Assembly (NCBI GenBank): GCA_011763485.2
Contig: JAANSK020133345.1
Span: forward strand, 1-39,372
Direction of reading: 5' to 3'
Source: Isoetes engelmannii
Taxonomy: Eukaryota > Streptophyta > Lycopodiopsida > Isoetales > Isoetaceae
Length of the DNA: 39,372 nt
Position 1 is the stretch's first letter. Every line of letters starts with the position of its first letter. This document shows positions 11,391 to 22,014 of this stretch, piece by piece. Both the position numbers and the translations under genes were made by a program. The notes under the pieces are model-generated. The model was not told where the DNA came from. It made no database searches and was given only the letters and a program-made list of their open reading frames with translations.

Positions 11391-12240
11391 AAATTAGTCA
11401 AATTCGATGTTCTTGGCAATCTAGAACTAATTTCTCACATGATTTTACTTCATTCTGCTAGTCTGTTTCTGTAAAAAAAAAAATCTGGGGGTCTGTTTCT
11501 GCTCACTGTTTCTGTGTACCTGTATCCGTCGGGCCTCTTAAGCGCCCGCTTATCTGTAAAAATGTAGACAGTGTTGCGGGGAGGGGAGGAGGGATAACGA
11601 AGGTCTTCCTAAAGGAAGCTAGAGAGTGCATTCTCAAATTTCAAGCTAGATAGAAGGCTTATGCCACCAGGCACAAGACCCACCAAAATTTGAGGCAGTA
11701 GCTACGGTGATTGCAGTCAAGAAAGGAAATCTTAACATTGAAAATGCAGAGAAGCTTTTGTCAGATGGGTAGGACCATCCAAGGTAGTCAGGCTTATGAG
11801 CTAGAGACCTCGTGTCATTTAAGATGTCACAATACATTTCATGTTAGTTTGCTTAAGCATTAGGTCCCTAAGGGAGCCGTTCTTTTGTAGGATTAACACC
11901 TTCTTGAGCTCAAGGATAGGGTGCTTCTCCTTGAGCATTAGAAGGTGTATAGACTCGAGAATCATCGGCAATGCTAAGACCTTCAAGGAGCATATTATCA
12001 AATGGACATATGCAAGTGAAGATAGATAAATAAGGTTTTCATCGTCCACAAAGACCTAATTGGCTATGAGACCCCACGCCGACCTGGAAAAAGAAGCGGA
12101 CTTGAAGAAGACCTTTTCTTCTTTTAAGTTTGCCAAGCCGAGGACATCTTCTAGCTAAGTATTGTTACTCTATTGATTTAACTTCACTCTGGTGGGTGTC
12201 TTAAATTTTGATAAATTACTATCAGTTATTAGATGATATT
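11391..12240. other. unassigned spacer with weak coding-like segments
   Basis: Between the Merlin relic and the copia fossil there is a run of about 850 bp. A T-rich repeat of GTCTGTTTCTG occurs twice near 11461 and 11491. Weak frames at 11640-12050 on both strands are Leu-rich but match no domain I know. It may be debris of another element. Confidence 0.35.
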
Positions 12241-12399
12241 AATATATATGCTCGTAATTTCGTTGTGTATCCATAGCTTGTTCTCGATGTCGAGGATGAC
12301 GTCCATCTTCTTTAAGACAGGGATTGGGTATCACTTCTCTAGTTCCCTTTGCCATTCTGCTCAGTCTTATTTAGCATTCAAATCCATGCATCCCTACAT

Positions 12400-15300
12400 C
12401 CTAATCTGTCACTGAGTTGCATAAATTTGTTGCCACTTAAAGCCTTTGTTCACCATGTCCCTAACAAAATGCATTTCCATTTCAATGTGTTTAGTCCTTT
12501 CAGGGAGTACTGGGTTTTTGTTCATTGCAATACAACTTTGACTGTCACTAAAGTACAGTACTTCCTTCTTGATTGATTCCAACTTCATTCAGCATTTTTC
12601 TAACCCAAATAATCTCTTGAGCAACCAATGTTGCAGCTGCATACTCAGACTCAGGAGTGGAAAGAGCAACAGATCCTTGCTTTTTTGTTCTCCAACTAAT
12701 TGGTCCTCCCCCTAACATTAATACATAGCCTGATGTAGACTTTGGTTTATCTAAATCCCCACACCAGTCCGTATTACAGTAGGACTTTAGCTGCAAGTCA
12801 TCATTGTTGTATATTATGTTTACATGCTATGTCCCTTGTAAATATCTCCACACTTTTTAGCTGCCATCCAGTGCCCTCTTCCAGGGTTATGGTTATATCT
12901 GCTTAACATATTTTCTATGAATGCAATGTCAGGTCTAGTGTTATTAGCAGAAAATGGCAGGCTCCCAATCATGGTACTAAATCCATCTCTTCCTTCTCTT
13001 CATCAGTTTGTGGGCATAGGTTTTTGAATATTCTACAACCTGGAAGAACTGGAACCTTTACTGTATTACAGTTAACCATATTGATTTTTTCTAGCATAGA
13101 CTGAATATACTTTGTTTGAGTGAGTATAATACCTTTCTTTTCCTATCTCGAGTAACTTCAATTCCAAGAAATTTCTTTAGTTCGCCTAGGTCTGTCATCA
13201 TGAATCTATTTTTTAGAATACACTTGCACTAATTTAGAATGCTCATGTTATTTGCAACCATTATGAAATCATCCGAGTATAGAGCTATGATGCAGTAATT
13301 ACTACCTTCTCTGAATACATAAACATTCCCATCGTTATCTAATTCTCAAAACCCTGCTCTTTTAGGTATCCATCTATACATTTGTACCACTATCTAGGAG
13401 ACTGTTTTAAACCATAAACATCCCTATTGAGTTTCCAAACCTTGCCTTTCCCATTTTCATACCCAGATGCTTGTCTCATATAAATCTCTTCATCTGATTC
13501 AACATTTAAAAATGCAGTACTAACATCCATATGGTGCAACTCTAGATTTAATGCATTTGCCATAGATATTATCATTCTGATGCTTACAAGTTTTACCACT
13601 GAGGAAAAAGTGTCATCATAATCCACACCTTTCTTTGTGAAAAACCTTGAGCAACCAAACGAGCTTTATATTCTGGTTTACCCTCAGCATTTATTTTCAG
13701 CTTGTACAAGCATTTATTTCCTATTATGATATTCTCCTTTAGAGTATCAACTGTATCATAAGTGCATGTAAGCTCAAAGTATTGCATCTGATCATCCATT
13801 GTTTGCTTCCATTTGTTTGCATCTAAAACATTAATAGCATCAAAGGTTTCTGATACACCTGATTCTAAAACCATTAGGGCATCTGGAGCCTTTTCTCTTT
13901 GCAATCTATAGCTTTTTTCACCTTGTTGTCTGCCAAATAGTTTAGTGTTGACCTGGGCTTCATCACTGAGAATTTCCCCTTTTTGTCCTTCTTTTTCTTG
14001 TTGGTTTTTCTGGTGGCATATCATTTCCTATATTCCTTTCAATTTATTCATGTTCTACCCTGTCCAGTATCTCCGAATATTCACTCGTAGCATCGTCATT
14101 GCCATCTTCACTTTCAATATCCACATTATTTTGTACATCCTTAACATATTCAATTTTATATTTTTCTTTCTTTTTCCCATCAAGTTTAGGCTTGTATAGT
14201 TCGTCTTCTACAAATATTACATCTCGACTTATAAGGACTTTTCTACTTATAGGATTGTAACCTCTGTAGCCTTTGATTCTTGGTCATACCCTACCAAATA
14301 TGTGATCATGGATCTATCATCTAATTTCTTTCTTAATTCCTCATGAACAAGAGTATATACTAAGCAACCATATATTCTATATTTCTCATAGTTTAAAGCT
14401 TATCAGACCATAGCATGTCAGGACAGTCACCATCTAAACTTGAAGGCAGTACATTTTGGATTTGCACAGCAGTCTTCACTGCTTCTTCCCAGAAGAAGTT
14501 TGGAAGACCTGCATGTTTCAATATGGCTTGTACTCTATTTACTATTGTTTTGTTTTCCTCTCAGCAACACCATTTTGCGGAGGGGTATGGCTACATGTGT
14601 ATTGACGTTTAATTCCTCTTATAACACAAAAACTTTTAAGTTTGAATGACATATACTCACCTCCTCTGTCTGATCTCATGCACTTAATCCTTTTTCCAAT
14701 TGAACATTCTTCTTCTGCAGCAAAGGCCTTGATTGCCTCGAATGCCAATTCCTTAGACCTTAAGCAGTACATCATGGTTCTTCTACTGTAATCATCAACA
14801 AATGTTATTAAGTATTTCTTTCTTGTGATTCGTGTTACATTCAGAGGACCACATAAATCAGCGTGCACAAGTTCCAAGATTCCTTTGGCTCTTTTATTTG
14901 ATTTCATGAATGGCAGTCTATATTGCTTTCCAAGCATACAATCTTTGCAAGTATATTTTATTGTCTTGGATTATGTTGAGCATATCCACCCATTTTTAAT
15001 CATTGATTCGATAATTGTAATATTGGTGTGTCCCAATCTTCCATGCCATGTCATGATATTTGGATCTGTTACCAAGTTTACACTTGTCAAGCATTTAGCA
15101 TTTAGACCAAACAGATTTCCAACCCTTCTTCCCAAAAATCTCAATTGATTTCCTTCAAACAATTTACAACGCATTTGTTCAAAGAGAACTTTAAATCCGA
15201 GATCAACTATTTGACAAATTGAGATTAAATTTCTGACTAGACTTGGTACACAAAGAACATTTCTTAGATTCACTATTTTTTCAATTAGGTCAAATAGTTC

Positions 15301-16920
15301 AAGGACTCCAACATCTTCAATTTTCTGCAGATTTCCATTTCCAACTTGGATATTACCACTTTTGCTTCCACTGCAGTCCTTGAGAATTGATGAAGTGCAA
15401 GATACACTTTTTTCAGCTCCACTATCTAAGATTAAAAAATCGTCATCAATATCACTTTCACAAGCTGTAAAAGTCTTAAAATTACTTACCTCAGTCTCTT
15501 CATTTATTTCTTCTTCTTCCAATTCCTCTGCCACATTTGCCTCACCTCTGCCTCCTCTTCCTCTTCTCCTAGCATTAGTTCCTTCCCTTGGTGTAGAATA
15601 TGTGTTGTCATAAGGACCTCTACCTCCACAGTTGTAGCAGTTAATCTCCCTAGCTAGATTATGACAATTAACCTTCAAATGTCCATATTGATTGCAGTTA
15701 TAACAGGGGCCAAGTTTACCTCCATGGTGTCCCTTAATTTTTCCCTTATAACTACTGCTACTGTTACCTTTCCCCTTCGTATAGAGAATTTGCGTAGCAT
15801 CTTCTTCTTGATTTACCTTTACCTGCTCCAGCTCGGTCTTTAGCATCCTTTAAGCTTTAGTTTTTGTCTTGGCTATTGCTGATGAACATAGAAATATTTC
15901 GCAAGCTTAAGACAACATGAAAAATCGCCAACACTTGATGTTGTTAGTATAGAAAACACCTGCTCCTTCCAGGTTTAAAATGATGTTATCAAAGCTTTGC
16001 AAAAATTCATTTACATCATCATTATCATGGAATTTCAGCCTCCTGAGTTCATTTTCTCTGGGAGGAAGTTTTCTCTTTATAAGTCATCAATATATAATCC
16101 CACATTTGTTTAGGATGCATACCTCTCAGCTTTAGAACAATGCTGGAGCTCACCTTACTCATAATAATTCCTTGAGCTTCCATAATTTTTTCCACTTCAT
16201 CTCTATCATCACTTCTTTCTGCAGTTGCACTAACAATCCTTGATTGTCTTCTTGCAGTTGACACCTCAGTACTTGATCCTTCTTCTGGTCCAGTACTTAC
16301 ATTTTCAGATACTGTTGTTCTCACCCTTCTGGCTTTGACTCTCCATTTGTAGTATCAATCAAATACCACAAATCTTTCACTTGCAACACTTGCTTGACCT
16401 TCTCCTTCTAGACCTGGAAGCCTGAGTCTCCTTTGAAGACCTCAATTGCATTTAAGAGTCCTGCTCCAAACATACTAGCCATGGCTCTGGTACCAATGAA
16501 AGAAATTACAAGATATAAAGAAACTTAGAGGGATTTATTTCTCTTTCAAATAATATCAAAAAAGCAAAGGTTCCCCTTTATTTCATATCTACCATTACTA
16601 TATAATAAAAACACTGTAGCAATGTTACTGTAGCTGTGGTATTACACAAAACACTGAACAAGTAATTACAAACCTTCATGACTAAATATATGGCTTCTCT
16701 CGATCTCGGAAACACCTGATGATTGCCAATGTTGTTTCTGTCTATCCATCTTAGATTTATTCTCAGAGATCCGGCGGTTTTGCACCACCGACCTGTTTGA
16801 CTTTTTGGTTGGCTCGAATTCACTAGACCGAAAACAAAACCCTGAAAAGCAATTTTTGACTTTCAATATATAGAACCCTATTGAACGTTTAGAACCTTTT
16901 ATAGGTAAAATAAACATTCA
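12400..16920 (-). mobile_element. Ty1/copia LTR retrotransposon fossil, broken
   Basis: Read on the minus strand the parts follow the copia order. A putative 5' LTR lies at 16497 to about 16920, followed by a primer-binding site at 16483-16495 (TGGTACCAGAGCC, initiator-Met tRNA type). A gag remnant lies at about 16330-16040. The gag zinc knuckle with CYNCNQYGHLKVNC and a protease with DSGA are inside 15846-14971. An integrase part lies at 14937-14542, reverse transcriptase at about 14024-12850, and RNase H (with the copia STSGYVLMLGG block) at about 12850-12400. No 3' LTR was recognised. The element is clearly broken, on the order of ten interruptions, so it is an old copy. It sits between a Merlin relic and a LINE. 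Confidence 0.9.
16483..16495 (-). other. primer-binding site of the copia fossil
   Basis: TGGTACCAGAGCC on the minus strand follows one base after the CA end of the putative LTR. It is close to the usual plant copia PBS TGGTATCAGAGC, complementary to initiator methionine tRNA. Confidence 0.8.
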
Positions 16921-17102
16921 CATAGGTTATTTACTTTTCTTCTGCTAACCATCTTCTTTCAAGTTGAGCTCTCAGCATGTATAGTGTACAAATGTACACT
17001 GCACAATGTAATCTTGAAACACTTAAGATAATATTGATCTAATAAGTGTTCCCCAGGTTCAATCTCAGTTTTAAATAATTTGATCTGACTAATTCCTTCA
17101 AT

Positions 17103-20005
17103 TTGAACTGGTTGCGGGAAGGAGATAGGTGTAATAGGTTTTTCTTCAGAGCAGAAAGGCAAATAAAGCATTCGGCTAGACTTGCGTCCATACAAATGGA
17201 GGATGGATCAATTGTAAAGGATCCACAACAAATTAAGGAAGCGTTGTATAATCACGTTAGAGATTTCTCCAGGATTGTTTCAAAGTTTTAGTCATCTCTA
17301 AAATCCACCCCAAAGTTTAGTACGAGCAAAGACAGATGCTGGAGCGCCCCTTGAGTTTTCAGGAAATTCAGGATGCTACTTTCCTGCTGGCAAAATATAA
17401 GTCTCTCGGACTTCATGGTATTCCCGCTGAATGTTTTCAACAGTGCTGGGATTGGATCGGAAACTTTGTATATGTCGCATACCAAGAGTTTCTACAGGCA
17501 CACTGTCTAGACAAGATTTTGAATACTGGATGTATCACTTGTATCCAAGGTTAACCAAAAACTGTAACTGATTGGCGACCAATTACTCTATTATCGGCAT
17601 TCTATAAAATCTTAGCAAAAGCTTATGCAGAGAAGGTGAAACCTGTTTTGCATATCTCTGAAATGCAATCTGGATTTCTTCCAGGGAGGAGCATTCTTAG
17701 CAACATAGCAGTGGCGTTTGAGGGCCTACATTGGGCAAAGAGAACTCAACAGATGATAATTTACTTAAAGTTTGACTTCGAAAAAGCTTACGACGGCGTG
17801 AGATGGTCCTTTCTTGAGAAAATGCTTATAACCTTTGGTTGTGGAGAAGGTTTCACATCAGTGATAAGGAAGTTATTAATATCCAGTCATTCCATGGTGT
17901 CTTTTCTTGGGGAGACGTCGCTCATTTTTACAGTAGGGAGGGGTATTAGACAGGGCTGCCCTCTGGCCCTATTTTTTGTTCAATATAGTAGTTGAAGGCC
18001 TATCGCAGCTAATAATCTCAGCAGTAAAGGATCAAATCATTGCTGGTCTGACGATGTATGATGGCACTCAACAAGTATGTAACCAATACGCTGACGACAC
18101 TTTCTTATTTCTTGTGGCATCGAAGGTTAACTTGTCGAATGCTAAGGACTTGTTAGATTATTTTTCTTTGGCATCAAGTTGCTTTTTAAATTGGGATGGC
18201 CATTGGAAGAGCCTTTGTTGTAGCTGAACAGGATTATCCTTGGAAGTTCATCACACAGGGTAATTCTTCTACGTTGTTAGGTATCCCAGTGGGTATAATA
18301 GGTCGACTGGAGAATTCTGGAATGAGATTCTATTGGGTCTTGATAAACACTTAAATTGATGGAAGGTCTCTAAGCTATCCTTGGCAGGCAAAATAGTGGT
18401 AGCTAAATCTGTGTTGAGTAGTATACATGTCTATGCAGCATCAATCTTGTTAACTCCAGCAGATATTGTATAGAGGCTAACGAGGACTGTACAGTACTTT
18501 ATTTGGAGAGGAAATGAAGAAGGGGTGGACTGTAAGACAACCTGGAATAAATGTTGTATCTCTAAATCGCACAGTGGATTGGGTATGCTAGATTTTGCTC
18601 TTCATAGCAAAGTTCTAAGTTAGTTCATCTGGGTAGTTATTGAACGGTAAAGTGAATTCTCCTGGTCTGCAATTAATACATCAGTCATTGCTCCATCGTA
18701 TCCCATGTGGCAAAGCTTCAGTGCGATCTGAGTTTCTGTGGGCTCTGTTTTACGGTTTAGGAGCTTATAAAGAAGCATCCCCTTTTCTAAGAGGTTTATT
18801 AGAAGCATGGGAGTCAGTTAAGAGCTTGTGGGGACTAAGTGTTGAAAATTGTCTCTCTTGCAATGCCCGTTTGGTGGTTAGCAATCACAACCGATGGAGA
18901 TCCAAAACCGTTGTTCTCACTAGTGGATGTAAGAAATGTGAGGAGAATATCATCATCAGGTGTGAATCATATTGGGGATTGGTGCTTTCAAGGATTGTTG
19001 TTGTCCTGGGATGAGTTTCAAAGTAAATTCAATTTCGGGTACAAGATAAGAAGGTTTGGCAAATAGTGGCTGCACATATCCCATTGTATGCCAGGCCTAT
19101 GGTGGGCAGCTTTATAGTGATTCATAGCTCTTTATGAGAAGGTCCCTTTGTCTCCAGATATTATAGATTGCTTCATCATAACGAAGTGCTACAGCTACCC
19201 TCTAAGTGAAATAGTCAGTTAGAGGCACACGAACTCAAGCGGTTATGGAATAGTATCTGGAAGAGTGTTCTCCCTCCACGTGTGAACACTTTATTATGGC
19301 AGATAGTTCATAGAGCCCCAAGGGTGAATCATTTGGTGAGTAAATTTGCATAAGACCTGCAACTTAAATGCCCTTTGTGCCATACGACGGAGGAGATTAT
19401 CGAACATTGTTGAGATGAGAGCATCGTCCCTTTTTTGTTTCGTACTTCTTGGACTTCGGTCTCTTGTTTTGCCGTCACATGTCCGATTAGACGTTGCCTA
19501 GTGGCGTGACGTTAAAAATCTTTAACTTTATCTTTATTCAGTGTCAAGATATTCGGTCTATATGGAGGAGAGTGTTGGACACTTTTGACTGCACTATATC
19601 AATCAGAGACGTTTTTTTAGGGCTCTATCCATCAGAGTGGAGCTCTTTGAAGTGACAAGCAGTCCATATTTGCAAGGCGTGGTTGCTATGGATCTTATGG
19701 AAGAGGAGATTAATGGTCTTCTCCCAAGATTATGTTCACCCGGCTAAGATCTTAAGACATGTTGAGATCTAAGGTTGAGAAGCAAAGAACAGTAATGGAG
19801 GATCGGGACCTAGCCCATCAAATAAGGAGAGCCTTCTTTGCACAATTTTGGCATAGTAGGAAGCGTATAGGCTATGGGTGGGCTATGCGTTTTTCTTCTA
19901 CACTCTCGTAGTGAAATGTAGTTGTTGTAAACGACATAGCCATCTAATGTACCTCACATTTTTTTGCTTTAATGGAACTTAAATCTTTCAACAAAAAATA
20001 TATAT
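17103..20005 (+). mobile_element. plant L1-type LINE, 5'-truncated, decayed ORF2
   Basis: The copy begins inside ORF2 with the MNWLREGDRCNRFFFRAERQ block that precedes the reverse transcriptase in plant L1. RT landmarks follow in order: DWRPITLLSAFYKILAKA near 17570-17625, LKFDFEKAYDGVRWSFLEKM at 17770-17825, GIRQGCPLA at 17940-17970, and the catalytic NQYADDTFLF at 18080-18110. The IWRGNEEG region lies at 18500-18530, and the zf-RVT end with SVLPPRVNTLLWQIVHRAP and CPLCHTTEEIIEHC at 19260-19410. The 3' end near 19960-20005 has TTTTTTGCTTTAATGG and an A-rich tail. ORF1 and the endonuclease are missing. There are frameshifts near 17290, 17550, 17985, 18200 and 18620 and scattered stops, so it is immobile. 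A 5' truncation is the normal outcome of LINE insertion. Confidence 0.93.
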
Positions 20006-20068
20006 ACATATACAAGTCACGCACCAATGGGGCAGGCACATCGTTTCTACGGTGCATGTTCCTACGGT

Positions 20069-21000
20069 GTGTATCCATGAGCATCTAGAATAGTCTAGAT
20101 CATCGAGCATTCTGAACCATTATAGAATATTCTATTTTGAGTATTTGTAAACTTAAAAAAAAAAACTTTCTATTTTCAAACTGAGGTGCTTATCCATGGT
20201 CGTTTAGAATATTTTAGAGCGTTGAACACTCTGGAACATTCTAAAGCATTCTAGTTTGAATTTTTGCACAGTTTGAAAAAAAGTTTCTATTTTTAGAATT
20301 AGGAGCTTATTGAGCTGCTTATCCATGAGCATCTTGAATAGTCCAGAGCATAGTCTAGAGCAACGAACATTTCAAAGCATTTTAAAACAGTCTATTTTGA
20401 GTACTTGTAAAGTTTCAAAAAACACTTTCTATTTTTAGATTGAGAAGCTTATTGAAGTGCTTATCCATGACTATCTATAATATTTTTGAGCATCAGACAC
20501 TATAGAACATTCTAAAACACTCTATTTTGAGTTTTTGCAAAGATTAGAAAAAAACTTCCTATTTTTAAATTAATTGAGGTGCTTATGGATGACATTCCAA
20601 AACATTCTAGGACTTTTTAGAAGCTTCTAAAACTTTCTATAACATTCTAGAATGTTCCGAAATATTTCGAAACATTTTATTTTGAGTATTTTGTAAAATT
20701 TCAAAACAATTTCCTATTTTTAGATTGAGCAGCTTATTGAGGTGCTTATTCATAGTCATCTAGAATATTATAGAGCATTGAACACTCTGGAACATTCTAA
20801 AGTATTCTATTTTAAATTTTTGCAAAGTTTGAAAAAAACTTTCTATTCTTAGATTGAGGAACTTATTGAGCTGCTTATCCATGAGCATTTTGAATAGTTT
20901 CTAGAATGTTCTAGAACATTTTTGAAGTTGTTTGAAGTTTCTTCGTAAAGTTTTCTTATTCTAAAAATTTCTAGAACTTTCAAAAAGACTCTAAAAGTTT
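20069..21000. repeat. degenerate tandem array, about seven copies, unit 117-163 bp
   Basis: Copies begin with GCTTATCCATGAGCATCT-like text at 20071, 20188, 20317, 20459, 20581, 20744 and 20873. Each continues with a GAACATTCTAAA segment, CTATTTTGAGTTTTTG, an A-run and TTTCTATTTTTAGATTGAG. Spacing is 117, 129, 142, 122, 163 and 129 bp. Copies are well diverged, so the array is old. It starts about 65 bp after the LINE tail. Confidence 0.9.
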
Positions 21001-21361
21001 TTAAAACCTTTTTCTAGAATTAGAAGTTTCTAGAAGATTCTTCTTCTAAAAGCTTCTAGAACTTCCTAGAATGTTCTAGAACTTATTAGGACATTCTAGA
21101 ATTTTTTAGAACAATCCAAAACTATCTAGCATTCTAAACCTTTTTCTAAAATTTACGTGCTTACCTATAAACATCTAGAAGACACAAGATTGACGACGAA
21201 CCGCAATGCCCATGCTCATGCCAAATGCCCCTTTATATACTGAAAAAAATAACCTTTTTTTCACACAAATGCATGTGGGATATATGTGCAAACCCTAAAT
21301 TGTGGAATGTTCCAGAAGTTTTTAGAATCATTAGATACCAGGGGGCCTTAACAATAAAAAG

Positions 21362-21417
21362 AAACCAATATAGATGAGAATGAGAGTAAGAAATCAATAT
21401 AGATGAGAATGAGAGTG
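21362..21417. repeat. 29-bp tandem duplication before a SINE-like head
   Basis: AATATAGATGAGAATGAGAG occurs in two adjacent copies (21362-21390 and 21391-21417), with one difference at the start of each unit. Confidence 0.85.
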
Positions 21418-21505
21418 TGGAGAGTTGGTTAAGGGGATTTCCCCCAAACCCCCATGGAGGGTGAGAGGGCAGAGGTTCAATTCTCTCCTAGTGCAAAAAA
21501 AAATT
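21412..21505 (+). mobile_element. tRNA-derived SINE-like element (head with A and B boxes)
   Basis: GTTGGTTAAGGGG at 21424-21436 resembles an RNA polymerase III A box, and AGAGGTTCAATTCTCTCC at 21471-21488 a B box, 47 bp downstream, the spacing of a tRNA-derived promoter. An A-run (about 21495-21503) ends it. No cloverleaf could be folded, so it is not a working tRNA gene. Very short, perhaps a truncated SINE. Confidence 0.55.
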
Positions 21506-21598
21506 GAAAGATTCCCAAAACCGTGTGTAAGACATTCTAGAAGCTCCTAGAAATGTGTCTAAGACATTCTAGAAGCTTCCAAAATAGAGTCTAGTATG

Positions 21599-21857
21599 GA
21601 CCGTAGGATTGTCCACATGGACGGCCGGATTCGCTCAGACAAAAATAAACCTCCACCGGAGCATCCGAGCCGTCGATTGTGCATGTGGCACCTCCGACGC
21701 TCAGGATCGTCTGAATAGATCAAAATCAATATAGACCGTAAGATCGTCCACGTGGACGGCCAGATTCACTCTGACGAAAATCAACCTCCACCATAGCATC
21801 CGAGCCGTCGATTGTGCACACGTGCCGCCTCCGACGCTCAGGATCGTCCAAAATATC
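21599..21857. repeat. 135-bp tandem duplication, GC-richer than surroundings
   Basis: Copies start GACCGTAGGATTGTCCAC (21599) and GACCGTAAGATCGTCCAC (21734) and both run through GGACGGCC, CCTCCACC, GCATCCGAGCCGTCGATTG and CTCCGACGCTCAGGATCGT. They are about 90% alike. CpG-rich text inside AT-rich DNA suggests an origin from another element. Confidence 0.9.
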
Positions 21858-22008
21858 GCAGCCTACTAAGAATATATATATTTTGATTTGATATATTTTG
21901 ATAATGAAGTTTGCCACCTACATCAACTTGTGGGGCATAGTTGCTATATGGCATGCGAGGCATGCAAGATGTTTATGTTGCTGCTGTCACTATTTTTTGC
22001 TTAAACCC

Positions 22009-22014
22009 ATTTAT
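22009..22014 (-). promoter_or_regulatory. AATAAA motif at the kinase stop codon
   Basis: The minus-strand text CGAAAATAAATGGG places an AATAAA hexamer across the stop codon of the kinase model. It may serve as a polyadenylation signal, or mean nothing, since such hexamers are common in AT-rich DNA. Confidence 0.3.

Larger units (their letters stand above)
20895..21590. repeat. TTCTAGAA-rich palindromic region
   Basis: The 6- to 8-bp palindrome TTCTAGAA and its variants recur dozens of times, densest at 20895-21130 and again at 21310-21330 and 21528-21580. Two long runs keep a strict 5-bp alternation of TTC and GAA (20899-20916 and 21054-21081), as in heat-shock elements. A 32-bp period duplication (TAAGACATTCTAGAAGCT) lies at 21528-21585. 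No function can be claimed; AT-rich palindromic satellite decay is the simple explanation. Confidence 0.75.

Noticed and set aside
21412-21505. Functional tRNA gene
   Set aside because: A and B box words are present but acceptor and anticodon stems do not fold; kept only as SINE-like.
20069-21590. CRISPR-like array because of regular palindromic repeats
   Set aside because: Plant context, variable unit length, no constant repeat with unique spacers, no cas genes.
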